NCBI GenBank assembly: GCA_900545865.1
Contig: URAN01000006.1
Location: 15,102 to 79,101 of the forward strand
Length of the DNA stretch: 64,000 bases
Source of the DNA: an uncultured Eubacteriales bacterium
GTDB lineage: Bacteria > Bacillota > Clostridia > Monoglobales > Monoglobaceae
Direction: 5' to 3'
Part shown: positions 7,264 to 14,317 of the stretch, piece after piece
Layout: every line of letters starts with the position of its first letter
Position numbering within the stretch: the first letter of the stretch is position 1
The notes under the pieces: model-generated
Seen by the model: the letters and a program-made list of their open reading frames with translations, nothing else
Databases searched by the model: none
What the model was told of the DNA's origin: nothing
Program-made: the position numbers and the translations under genes

Positions 7264-8630
7264 CTTCCGCCCTCCTGTTTAATAGTAATTTCCATTCCGT
7301 CAACCGATGTTACCACGCCGTTCACGGGCGAATGTATGTTGACCGACAACGCTTTATCCGCTGCCGCTGCGATAACCTGTCCGCATTCAACTCTGTCGCC
7401 GACTTTGACAACAGCCTGTGCAGGCGCGCCGATATGCTGGCTGAGTTTTATTCTGTACTCGTTCGCCGCAACCTCAATATCTCTCAGCGGTGAATCAACC
7501 TCGTATTTCGAAAGTCCGATTCTTGCCGTCAATCTCTCTTTTGATACACCTCTGAATTTTCTCTCTTTTAAAACCGGTTTTATCTTCGGATTTTCGGGCG
7601 GTCTGATTCCTTCTTTTCTGAGCCGTCCTTTGTATTCGGTAATGAGCGTTCTCGGTGACAAACCCTGTCCGCATGAATACATTTCGCATAATCCGCATCC
7701 GCAGCAAAAAGCAGTGTTCAGCATCGGTTCGACCTCTCTGACCGTTCCGCTGCTTACCGAATGCATAAATTTATCAGGTGCAATCGGATGCCCCAAAAGG
7801 TGTCTGGGACATAAATCGGTACACATCTTACAATGACAGCACGCCGCCATTGCTCTTTTGGAATCAATCTGTATGCTTGCACGCTTTCGCTGTATCACAT
7901 AATGACTCTCGGGAAGAACCAAAATCGCGTTTGTTGTCTTTGTGACAGTATCATAAATTCCGCATTCACGGCCCATCATCGGACCGCCGTTAATCAGAGC
8001 ATATTCCGACACTGTTATTCCGTCGGCATATTTGTCAATAAGCTCTTTAAAACTGATTCCGAGCGGAGCATAGACCGTCACGGGATTTTTTACTTCACCG
8101 GCAATAGTCACATACTTATGTGTAACAGGTGCGTCATTTTCTATAATGTTATAAATGTTAAGCGCTGTTTCTACATTAAAAACAGTGACCCCTACCGAAA
8201 TCGGTATCTTTCCCGGCGGAACAACTCTGCCGGTCGTTTCATATATTGTTACAACCTCATCTCCCGACGGATAAACCTCGGGAAGGCACTTAATTTCGCC
8301 GGTGAAGTTTTTTTCGTTATTACCGTGTTTTCCAACACCCGCCTCTGCCGCCGCCAAAGCACCTGTATAGGATTTTTTCAGCGCAATTATTACTCTTTCC
8401 GCGCCGACCGCGGCCGCAATAACTTCAAGCGCATCCGTAATCTCAAACGCATATTTCTCAAGAACCTGTCGATGCAGCCTGAGAATCGGCTCGCACTCGG
8501 CACAATTCAAAATTATCGTATCGGCGTTACTGTTCAGCTTTGCATAGGACGGAAATCCCGCGCCGCCGGCACCGACTGCGCCGCCGTACCTTAACAGCTC
8601 CGCTAACTTTTCGATTGTCATAGCCGTCAT
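7260..8630 (-). CDS. PduS-like RnfC-domain electron-transfer flavoprotein
   Basis: This ~456-residue soluble RnfC-like protein has the N-terminal GAVGAGGAGFPSYAKL nucleotide/flavin motif, the SLBB-like middle domain and two ferredoxin-type clusters (CCHCKMCTDLCP and CCGCGLCEMYSC). A biotinyl-like lobe sits at the C terminus. In B12-dependent Pdu operons PduS reduces cobalamin. Here the dehydratase is a glycyl-radical enzyme, so a role in moving electrons or regenerating NAD+ with PduT is more likely (inference). I chose ATG 8630, since AAGGAG lies upstream of it; a longer frame to 8660 would contain that site. Confidence 0.88.
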   Translation of the reverse strand: MTAMTIEKLAELLRYGGAVGAGGAGFPSYAKLNSNADTIILNCAECEPILRLHRQVLEKYAFEITDALEVIAAAVGAERVIIALKKSYTGALAAAEAGVGKHGNNEKNFTGEIKCLPEVYPSGDEVVTIYETTGRVVPPGKIPISVGVTVFNVETALNIYNIIENDAPVTHKYVTIAGEVKNPVTVYAPLGISFKELIDKYADGITVSEYALINGGPMMGRECGIYDTVTKTTNAILVLPESHYVIQRKRASIQIDSKRAMAACCHCKMCTDLCPRHLLGHPIAPDKFMHSVSSGTVREVEPMLNTAFCCGCGLCEMYSCGQGLSPRTLITEYKGRLRKEGIRPPENPKIKPVLKERKFRGVSKERLTARIGLSKYEVDSPLRDIEVAANEYRIKLSQHIGAPAQAVVKVGDRVECGQVIAAAADKALSVNIHSPVNGVVTSVDGMEITIKQEGGR

Positions 8631-8696
8631 AATTATATGCGTCTCCTTTTTATATTTCAATCAAATTTCGTTATATGTTATTTTGTCCGACTTATA

Positions 8697-8954
8697 TCAG
8701 CCGAATATTTCTTTTCCATCATCGATTATTCCGACAATCGCCGCGTCAACCGGTGTGTTTTCCACATCTCTGCCGACACGTGCTGCGCTTCCGACAGCAA
8801 CCAATACATACTCGCCGATTCCTGCGCCTATGTCATCAACCGCAACGATTGCGCCTCCGCCGTCTTTTGGCTCGACTATCATAAACTTGCTGCCTATCAA
8901 TCTCTCGTTTTTGCGGGTCGAAACAACACTTCCCGTAACCTTACCTATAATCAT
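8697..8954 (-). CDS. pduN: Pentameric vertex shell protein (EutN/PduN/CcmL)
   Basis: This 85-residue BMC-P protein forms pentamers that cap the twelve shell vertices. The sequence begins MIIGKVTGSVVSTRKNERL and contains the family core VAVDDIGAGIGEYVLV and SAARVGRD. The single copy is normal for such loci. It lies between the BMC-H gene with the N-terminal extension and the pduS-like gene. Confidence 0.93.
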   Translation of the reverse strand: MIIGKVTGSVVSTRKNERLIGSKFMIVEPKDGGGAIVAVDDIGAGIGEYVLVAVGSAARVGRDVENTPVDAAIVGIIDDGKEIFG

Positions 8955-9032
8955 ATTTAACCCTCGCTTTTAAAAATCAAGCTGTCGGTCGGGGGATAAA
9001 TCTCACCCCAACCGACGGCTCATTACCTTAAC

Positions 9033-9533
9033 TTATTTAAGCGTCGGCAGAATTTTTTCAACATCTCCGTGAGGTCTGGGGATTACATGAGTTGCAACCA
9101 GTTCACCGAGTCTTGATGCGTTCGCACTTCCAACCTCAACGGCTGATTTAACAGCGCCAACATCACCGCGAACCATAACGCTTACCAATCCCGAACCGAT
9201 TTTCTCTGTTCCGATAAGTACAACGTTCGCAGCCTTAAGCATGGAATCAGCAGCCTCGATTGCAGCAACCAATCCTCTTGTTTCTATCATACCCAATGCT
9301 TCTTGTGCCATTGTTTTTTCCTCCTTTATAATTTCTTTTTGATTTATCTCTGCGCCTGTTTCGGCGGCTTTTACCGCTGTTTTAACAGTCCGCGTTGAGC
9401 GTGTTGCTCTCGTTTTTTTCTCAATCGGCTTTTTTGCCGCCGTTTGAGTTGTCTTTTCAGCGGCTGTTTCGGCTGTATTTGCCGTTTTGCCGCTGTCGGC
9501 GGATTTTGCTCCGCCCGTTTTTCTTACCGCCAT
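9033..9533 (-). CDS. BMC-H shell protein with in-frame N-terminal extension and internal start
   Basis: Residues 75-166 are a complete hexameric shell protein (PduA/PduJ type, beginning MAQEALGMIETRGLVAAIEA). Residues 1-74 are a low-complexity, Lys/Thr/Ala-rich, strongly basic tail. Two starts look real. ATG 9533 has AGGATAGGTGA upstream. The internal ATG 9311 has a near-perfect AAAGGAGG eight bases upstream and would yield a plain 92-residue tile. This resembles PduB/PduB', where two starts give long and short forms and the extension anchors cargo. The BMC part differs from its neighbour at only 6 of 92 positions. Confidence 0.88.
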   Translation of the reverse strand: MAVRKTGGAKSADSGKTANTAETAAEKTTQTAAKKPIEKKTRATRSTRTVKTAVKAAETGAEINQKEIIKEEKTMAQEALGMIETRGLVAAIEAADSMLKAANVVLIGTEKIGSGLVSVMVRGDVGAVKSAVEVGSANASRLGELVATHVIPRPHGDVEKILPTLK

Positions 9534-9566
9534 TTATATCACCTATCCTTAAAATGTTTAAGCGAA

Positions 9567-9845
9567 TTATTTAAGTGTCGGCAGAATCTTTTCAACATCA
9601 CTGTGAGGTCTGGGAATAACGTGAGTTGCAACAAGCTCGCCGAGTCTCGATGCGTTTGCGCCGCCTACTTCAACAGCAGCCTTAACCGCGCCGACATCAC
9701 CGCGAACCATAACACTTACCAATCCCGAACCGATTTTCTCTGTTCCGATAAGTACAACCTCTGCTGCTTTTACCATTGCATCAGCCGCCTCGATTGCAGC
9801 AACCAATCCTCTTGTTTCTATCATACCAAGTGCTTCCTGTGCCAT
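9567..9845 (-). CDS. BMC-H hexameric shell protein
   Basis: This 92-residue single-domain shell protein is of the PduA/PduJ/CcmK type and should be the main facet tile. It starts MAQEALGMIETRGLVAAIEA and has the pore-loop segment TEKIGSGLVSVMVRGDVG. It is almost identical to the BMC domain of the next gene, which indicates recent duplication or gene conversion. AGGAGG is placed nine bases before the start. Confidence 0.95.
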   Translation of the reverse strand: MAQEALGMIETRGLVAAIEAADAMVKAAEVVLIGTEKIGSGLVSVMVRGDVGAVKAAVEVGGANASRLGELVATHVIPRPHSDVEKILPTLK

Positions 9846-9904
9846 TGTTAAAATCCTCCTGTTATATTAAAAGTTTTAATTATTTACATTATTATATTTG
9901 CGAA

Positions 9905-11107
9905 TTATTCATTGACAATCGCAATTTTGAGACCTTCCATTTTAAGGTTGGTTTCATGTGCCTCGTTAATCTTGTCGAGGGGGAACTTATGTGTGATAAG
10001 CTCACTCATCGGCAATCCGATTCCCTTTGCTCTCTTTAAGAAATCAAAGGTTGTCGCATAATCACGCAGGGTATATACCCAAGAACCGACTGTTGTTATC
10101 TCTTTTGAGCAGATGTCAAAGTGCGGATTTATCGTTGCGTCACCGCCGTTGATAAAGAATCCGAGTTCACAAAGACCGCCGCCGTTTCTGATAAACTTAT
10201 AAATATTGCTGTGTGCAACGGGTGAACCCGTGCATTGGAAGGCAAAGTCAGCCAAGTATCCGCCGAATGCGTCTTTAACCGCACCCGAAAGAGCCTCGAT
10301 TCCTTTGTATTCCTTAAAGTTTACGGTTTTTGTCGCACCCATCTTTTTCGCAAAATTCAGACGTTTTTCTTCGCCGTCGACCGCAACAATGTTTTCAATA
10401 CCCATTGTGCGCAACACCGCAATACAAATCAAACCGATAGGTCCGCATCCCTGAACGACAACGCGTGAGTTAAATCTCAAAATTCCCGTTGTCTTTGCAC
10501 GCTCAACCGCGTGAACCAAAACCGCGCACGGTTCAATCAAAATTCTCGAATCCAAATCCAAGTCCGAAACATTAAAGATTGTTGAACCGCCTCTTACCAA
10601 TATGTAATCCGAGAACCATCCGTTTAAATGAATGTCGTCATCGGGCAAAAGTCCGTAAACATCCGCACCGCCGACATTTTGTTTATTAAGGTCAAACATC
10701 GTTATGTCAGGGTTGTCCTTAAATATCATACACGTAACAACCTTATCGCCGACGCCGAGAGGCTTGCCTGCGCTGTCAACCTTTACATTCTTGCCGACCT
10801 TGACAACCTCACCCGTTCCCTCGTGACCGAGTGCAACAGGAATAAGACCGAATGGGTCACGCTTAAATTCGTGCGCATCTGTGCCGCAGATACCACAGCC
10901 TTCGACCTTGACAAGAATATCATCATCTCCGACCTCGGGAATCGGAAATTCTTTAATATCATAATGTTCAAGCTTTGTCAGCATAGCAACTCTTGCTGTT
11001 TTCGGAATATCACTGTTTGCAGCAGACGCTTTTCGAGCGGCTGTACCGCTCATCTGTGACAAAACCTGTTTTACGATTTGTTCGATATTTTGTTCATTCA
11101 TATCCAT
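9905..11107 (-). CDS. Zinc-dependent medium-chain alcohol dehydrogenase, encapsulated
   Basis: This 400-residue alcohol dehydrogenase has the catalytic zinc motifs CGICGTDAHEFK and GHEGTGEV and a Rossmann NAD site (VVQGCGPIGLICIAVL). The four-cysteine structural-zinc lobe usual in this family is missing, its place being taken by KDNPDITMFDLNK. Residues 1-20 (MDMNEQNIEQIVKQVLSQMS) are a clear encapsulation helix. In GRM loci such an enzyme reduces propionaldehyde to propanol to regenerate NAD+, or lactaldehyde to 1,2-propanediol; either or both fit. The start has AAAGGAT upstream. Confidence 0.88.
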   Translation of the reverse strand: MDMNEQNIEQIVKQVLSQMSGTAARKASAANSDIPKTARVAMLTKLEHYDIKEFPIPEVGDDDILVKVEGCGICGTDAHEFKRDPFGLIPVALGHEGTGEVVKVGKNVKVDSAGKPLGVGDKVVTCMIFKDNPDITMFDLNKQNVGGADVYGLLPDDDIHLNGWFSDYILVRGGSTIFNVSDLDLDSRILIEPCAVLVHAVERAKTTGILRFNSRVVVQGCGPIGLICIAVLRTMGIENIVAVDGEEKRLNFAKKMGATKTVNFKEYKGIEALSGAVKDAFGGYLADFAFQCTGSPVAHSNIYKFIRNGGGLCELGFFINGGDATINPHFDICSKEITTVGSWVYTLRDYATTFDFLKRAKGIGLPMSELITHKFPLDKINEAHETNLKMEGLKIAIVNE

Positions 11108-11143
11108 TATCGCAAAATCCTTTCATAAATTCTATCCGTATAT

Positions 11144-11710
11144 TTAATGTGAAATCAATTCATCAAACACCTCTGCGGCATACTCACCGAGATAAGTGTC
11201 TTGTTCCTCGCTGCCGCCGCTCACGCCGAATCCGCCGATAATTTTATCATTGAATTTAAGCGGAATACCACCGCCGAAAATCACTATCTTACCGCCGTTT
11301 GTGTGCTGTATGCCATACAGCGGAGCGCTCGGCTGTGCAAGCTCTTTGAGCTGTGACGTTCTCATTTTAAGCGACACGGATGTGTACGCCTTGCCGAGAG
11401 CAATGTCAAAACTTGCAATATACGAGCCGTCCGAGCATTGAACCGATACCGGTCTTGCGCCGCTGTTTACAACAGCCGCAACCGCAGAAACTCCTATTTC
11501 CGCCGCCCTTTTTATAACACGTTCTATAAGCTTGTTCGCCATATCAAGTGTTATATTTTCGGTCAAAAATGACTTTTCTTTTTTCTCGGTATCAACAATC
11601 GGATGCACCGGAACGCCGCAGGCGTTCACGCTTTGAACCTCTTTTGATGAACTGCTTTCTTTCATCACACGTTTAACAATATCGGAAATCTGTTCAATAT
11701 CCATATTCAT
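11144..11710 (-). CDS. GlcG/HbpS-domain protein (PduO C-terminal type)
   Basis: This ~188-residue protein is a GlcG/HbpS family member, like the C-terminal half of PduO, without the adenosyltransferase half. The family motifs VSAVAAVVNSGARPVSVQ and IVIFGGGIPLKFNDKIIGGF and the final SGGSEEQD are present. Residues 3-19 (MDIEQISDIVKRVMKES) form an encapsulation helix, followed by a Ser/Val linker. The absence of the cobalamin part fits a B12-independent pathway. HbpS/PduO domains can bind haem or flavin; the role inside the shell is unknown. I chose ATG 11710, which has GGTGA five bases upstream. Confidence 0.85.
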   Translation of the reverse strand: MNMDIEQISDIVKRVMKESSSSKEVQSVNACGVPVHPIVDTEKKEKSFLTENITLDMANKLIERVIKRAAEIGVSAVAAVVNSGARPVSVQCSDGSYIASFDIALGKAYTSVSLKMRTSQLKELAQPSAPLYGIQHTNGGKIVIFGGGIPLKFNDKIIGGFGVSGGSEEQDTYLGEYAAEVFDELISH

Positions 11711-11736
11711 ATTTATCACCGAAACCGATTATATGA

Positions 11737-12543
11737 TTATTTCGAAAGCTGTTCCATAACCTTTTTGGTAATCTCAGCAACAAGCTGTTCGTTGTTTGCA
11801 ACAGAAACGCTCTTTCCGCCGCAGCTTCCGCCACAGCTGTGACAGCTTTCTTTGCCTGCCGCAGCATTCGGACAGAGGTTTGCCGGATGCTTGCCCTTCA
11901 TACCGAACTTACGGCGAATTTCATAAAGACGTTCAACCTGTTCGGGTGTGAATTCTTTCGGGCCGCCGAGAAGTCTTGACTTAAACAGCAATTCAGCGTA
12001 AAATTCAACAGATTCCATCTTGTGATAAGCCGCAAGAAGCGAATCCGAATATGTAAGTGCACCGTGGCTTTCGAGAAGAACCGCGTCATAATACGGAAGA
12101 TACTTTTCAACCGCATCGGGAATCTCGTTTGTTGACGGTGTGCCGTATTCCGCAATGGGAACGCATCCGAGAGCTATTACCGCCTCGGGCATAATCGGCT
12201 GTGTCAGAGGAATGCCTGCGATAGCAAAGCTTGTTGCATATGTCGGATGTGCGTGTACAACCGCATTTACATCGGGACGCTTTTCATAAACTCTCATATG
12301 CATCTTTATCTCCGATGACGGCTTAAATTCGCCGTTCGCCTGAAGGACATTGCCCTTTGCATCAACCTTACAGATATATTCGGGTGTCATAAAACCCTTG
12401 CTTACTCCGGTCGGCGTACAAAGAAACTCATTGTCGCTTATTTTAACGGAAATATTACCGTCGTTTGCGGCAACCATATTTCTGTTATAGATACGCTTTC
12501 CGATGTCACAAATTTGCTTTTTAATTTCAAATTCCGAAACCAT
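11737..12543 (-). CDS. fucA: Class II aldolase (fuculose/rhamnulose-1-phosphate type) with C-terminal encapsulation tail
   Basis: This class II, zinc-dependent aldolase would split L-fuculose-1-phosphate (or rhamnulose-1-phosphate) into DHAP and lactaldehyde. The first ~215 residues are the catalytic domain with zinc ligands in HAHPTYATSF and LLESHGALT and the acidic residue in PSSEIKMHM. A tail of ~50 residues follows: a Cys-rich linker (Cys 224, 234, 237, 241; CHSCGGSC) and a terminal amphipathic helix (NNEQLVAEITKKVMEQLSK), which is an encapsulation peptide. An aldolase inside the shell defines the fucose/rhamnose GRM5-like type. ATG 12543 has AGGAGA upstream; its own promoter lies at 12607-12635. 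Confidence 0.92.
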   Translation of the reverse strand: MVSEFEIKKQICDIGKRIYNRNMVAANDGNISVKISDNEFLCTPTGVSKGFMTPEYICKVDAKGNVLQANGEFKPSSEIKMHMRVYEKRPDVNAVVHAHPTYATSFAIAGIPLTQPIMPEAVIALGCVPIAEYGTPSTNEIPDAVEKYLPYYDAVLLESHGALTYSDSLLAAYHKMESVEFYAELLFKSRLLGGPKEFTPEQVERLYEIRRKFGMKGKHPANLCPNAAAGKESCHSCGGSCGGKSVSVANNEQLVAEITKKVMEQLSK

Positions 12544-12606
12544 TTTAAAATCTCCTAACATTTTATTATATAGTAATTTGATTATTTTTCTTTGTTTTAC
12601 AAACAT

Positions 12607-12635
12607 ATTGTACCACTTTTTATTTGGTATGTCAA
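12607..12635 (-). promoter_or_regulatory. Internal promoter before the aldolase gene
   Basis: On the minus strand TTGACA (12635-12630), a 17-base spacer and TACAAT (12612-12607). It splits the locus into a catalytic part (HAD, GRE, activase, PduU, PduV) and an aldolase/shell part. Two operator-like boxes lie directly upstream. Confidence 0.8.
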
Positions 12636-12640
12636 TAGTT

Positions 12641-12673
12641 TTTTCTGTGTTTTTGTTGTTTTTTCTGTGATTT
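12641..12673. promoter_or_regulatory. Two operator-like boxes, 20-bp spacing
   Basis: TTTTCTGTG occurs at 12641-12649 and again at 12661-12669, exactly 20 bp apart (two helical turns), ten bases upstream of the -35 box. The same core (CACAG in the other orientation) occurs three times at the 17.6 kb promoter. They are the likely binding sites of the operon's DeoR-type repressor. Confidence 0.6.
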
Positions 12674-12682
12674 TATTGAATT

Positions 12683-13108
12683 TTATTCTTTTAACCACTC
12701 TAAAAGCTCTTTTAAGCCTTTTCCGCTTTTTGAATCCACAAAGAATATGCTCTTACAACCGGCAAGTTTAAGCCAACTTGCACTCCTTTGCGGATTTGCG
12801 TCATCTTTGTCTATTTGAGTCACAATACCTATTACCTCGCGGTTTGCCATACACGTTATGTTCGGGCTGTAGAGTGAGTATTGCTCTGTCGCCGACAACA
12901 GCAAGCCGACCACATCAGCCTCATAACTGTACAGGGCAAGTGCTCTTCCGAGATGCTGATTCTCTGCATATTCGCCCGGGGTGTCAATCACAATATCGTG
13001 ATAGTTAATGTATTGTGTCTTTTCATAATGTATCTTTTGTCCTCTTATCGCCTGGGTAAGCGTTGTCTTGCCACAGCCGCATCTTCCCATAAATATTATC
13101 TTTTTCAT
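12683..13108 (-). CDS. pduV: PduV/EutP-type small GTPase
   Basis: This ~141-residue P-loop protein starts MKKIIFMGRCGCGKTTLTQA, with the Walker A motif GRCGCGKT, the DTPGEY switch and TQIDKDD (NKxD-like). PduV/EutP proteins are Ras-like GTPases linked to microcompartment movement or acetate metabolism (family knowledge); their exact role is unsettled. I chose ATG 13108, which starts two bases after the pduU stop, over a longer frame to 13132 that would overlap that gene. It is the last gene before the internal promoter. Confidence 0.87.
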   Translation of the reverse strand: MKKIIFMGRCGCGKTTLTQAIRGQKIHYEKTQYINYHDIVIDTPGEYAENQHLGRALALYSYEADVVGLLLSATEQYSLYSPNITCMANREVIGIVTQIDKDDANPQRSASWLKLAGCKSIFFVDSKSGKGLKELLEWLKE

Positions 13109-13110
13109 AA

Positions 13111-13479
13111 TCAAGTCTTTGTTATGGGACAAACCGTGAAACCGAGAGTATTTTGAACATATTCACAAAGCGCTTTAAGTGCCGCGTCAACCTCGGATAC
13201 GGTTCCCGTTACTATCAGAGTACCACTGAATCGGTCAACAAAACCAAGCTCAACCCCCGATGATTTTATCGCTATATCACCGGCTATTATGGCTGTTTCT
13301 GCCGGTGACATTGTGACAATACCTATCGCCGATTTTGAATAATCCACCGCCGGGTCAAGCCCAAGCTTTTTATAGAGTATCTTATCGGGATTTGCGATTA
13401 TATGAGCCAGTGTTACCTGCTTACCGGGAACAAGCTCTTGTATTATTCTCATTTTATCCTGAAATTCATTTTGTGTCAT
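13111..13479 (-). CDS. pduU: PduU/EutS-type permuted shell protein
   Basis: This ~122-residue circularly permuted BMC-H protein contains IIQELVPGKQVTLAHIIANP, the beta-barrel-forming N-terminal strand of PduU/EutS, and then the shell fold (SAIGIVTMSPAETAIIAGDI, GFVDRFSGTLIVTG). Such tiles close the pore with a small barrel and in Pdu bind the PduV GTPase, whose gene follows at once. I chose ATG 13479, with GGAG upstream; the frame extends to 13500, but that ATG overlaps the ribosome site. Confidence 0.9.
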   Translation of the reverse strand: MTQNEFQDKMRIIQELVPGKQVTLAHIIANPDKILYKKLGLDPAVDYSKSAIGIVTMSPAETAIIAGDIAIKSSGVELGFVDRFSGTLIVTGTVSEVDAALKALCEYVQNTLGFTVCPITKT

Positions 13480-13503
13480 ACTTAATTTATCTCCTGTCAC
13501 GGA

Positions 13504-14289
13504 CTATCCGCCGATTTGAACTTTTATATCAAATTGTTCCGCCGCACGCTTTAATCTCCGCATTTTCTCATCGGTCGGCGGATAAATATTATTCATACCG
13601 TAATCGCGACCGAGTCCTTTGTATTTATCCTCACCCATACGATGATAAGGCAAGAGGTGCAGCTGTTCAACCTTTAGCGATGCTGCATATTCGGCAATAG
13701 CGGCGATTTCATCTTCCGTATCATTGAATGTCGGAATCACCGGAACGCGAATTGTCAGCTTTGTATTCTCATATGCCGCAATCTTCTTTGCGTTTTCCAA
13801 TATCAGCTCGTTCGGCTGTGTCGTAAACTCTTTGTGCTTTGCGCTGTTCATATGTTTTATATCCATAAGATAATAATCCAAATGCGGCAATATTTTTTCA
13901 ATAACCTCAAACGGTGCAAACGCCGTTGATTCAACAGCGGTGGATAGACCGTAATCCTTGGCGCATCTCAAAAGTCCCTCGGCAAAATCGGGCTGAGTCA
14001 GACATTCGCCGCCCGACAAGGTTATACCTCCGCCGCTCCGCCGAAAATACGGCATATCTTTAACGATATTATCGATAATTTCACCGACCGTTTTATCCTC
14101 ACCGACCGTCTTTGTCTTGCCACCGACAACCATTTGCTGAATCTTGTACTCCTGTGATTCGGGGTTACAACACCACCGACAGCGCAGACGACAACCCTTT
14201 AAAAATATTATCGTCCGCACCCCCGGTCCGTCATGAACCGAATAACGCTGGATATTAAAAATTCTGCCTTTTATATCTCTGTAATCCAT
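13504..14289 (-). CDS. Glycyl-radical enzyme activase (radical SAM)
   Basis: This enzyme installs the glycyl radical on the neighbouring dehydratase using SAM and a [4Fe-4S] cluster. The CxxxCxxC motif is in KGCRLRCRWCCNPESQ (from residue 31), and GGGITLSGGECLTQPDF is the family GGE motif. At 261 residues it is short: the ferredoxin-like insert with extra Fe-S clusters usual in diol-dehydratase activases is absent. The segment between CNPESQ and the GGE motif holds only ~60 residues and no further cysteine group, as in PflA. The gene lies 28 bases after the dehydratase gene. The start has AGAGGT upstream. Confidence 0.93.
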   Translation of the reverse strand: MDYRDIKGRIFNIQRYSVHDGPGVRTIIFLKGCRLRCRWCCNPESQEYKIQQMVVGGKTKTVGEDKTVGEIIDNIVKDMPYFRRSGGGITLSGGECLTQPDFAEGLLRCAKDYGLSTAVESTAFAPFEVIEKILPHLDYYLMDIKHMNSAKHKEFTTQPNELILENAKKIAAYENTKLTIRVPVIPTFNDTEDEIAAIAEYAASLKVEQLHLLPYHRMGEDKYKGLGRDYGMNNIYPPTDEKMRRLKRAAEQFDIKVQIGG

Positions 14290-14317
14290 AGCATACCTCT
14301 AAGCCGAATTTACATCT

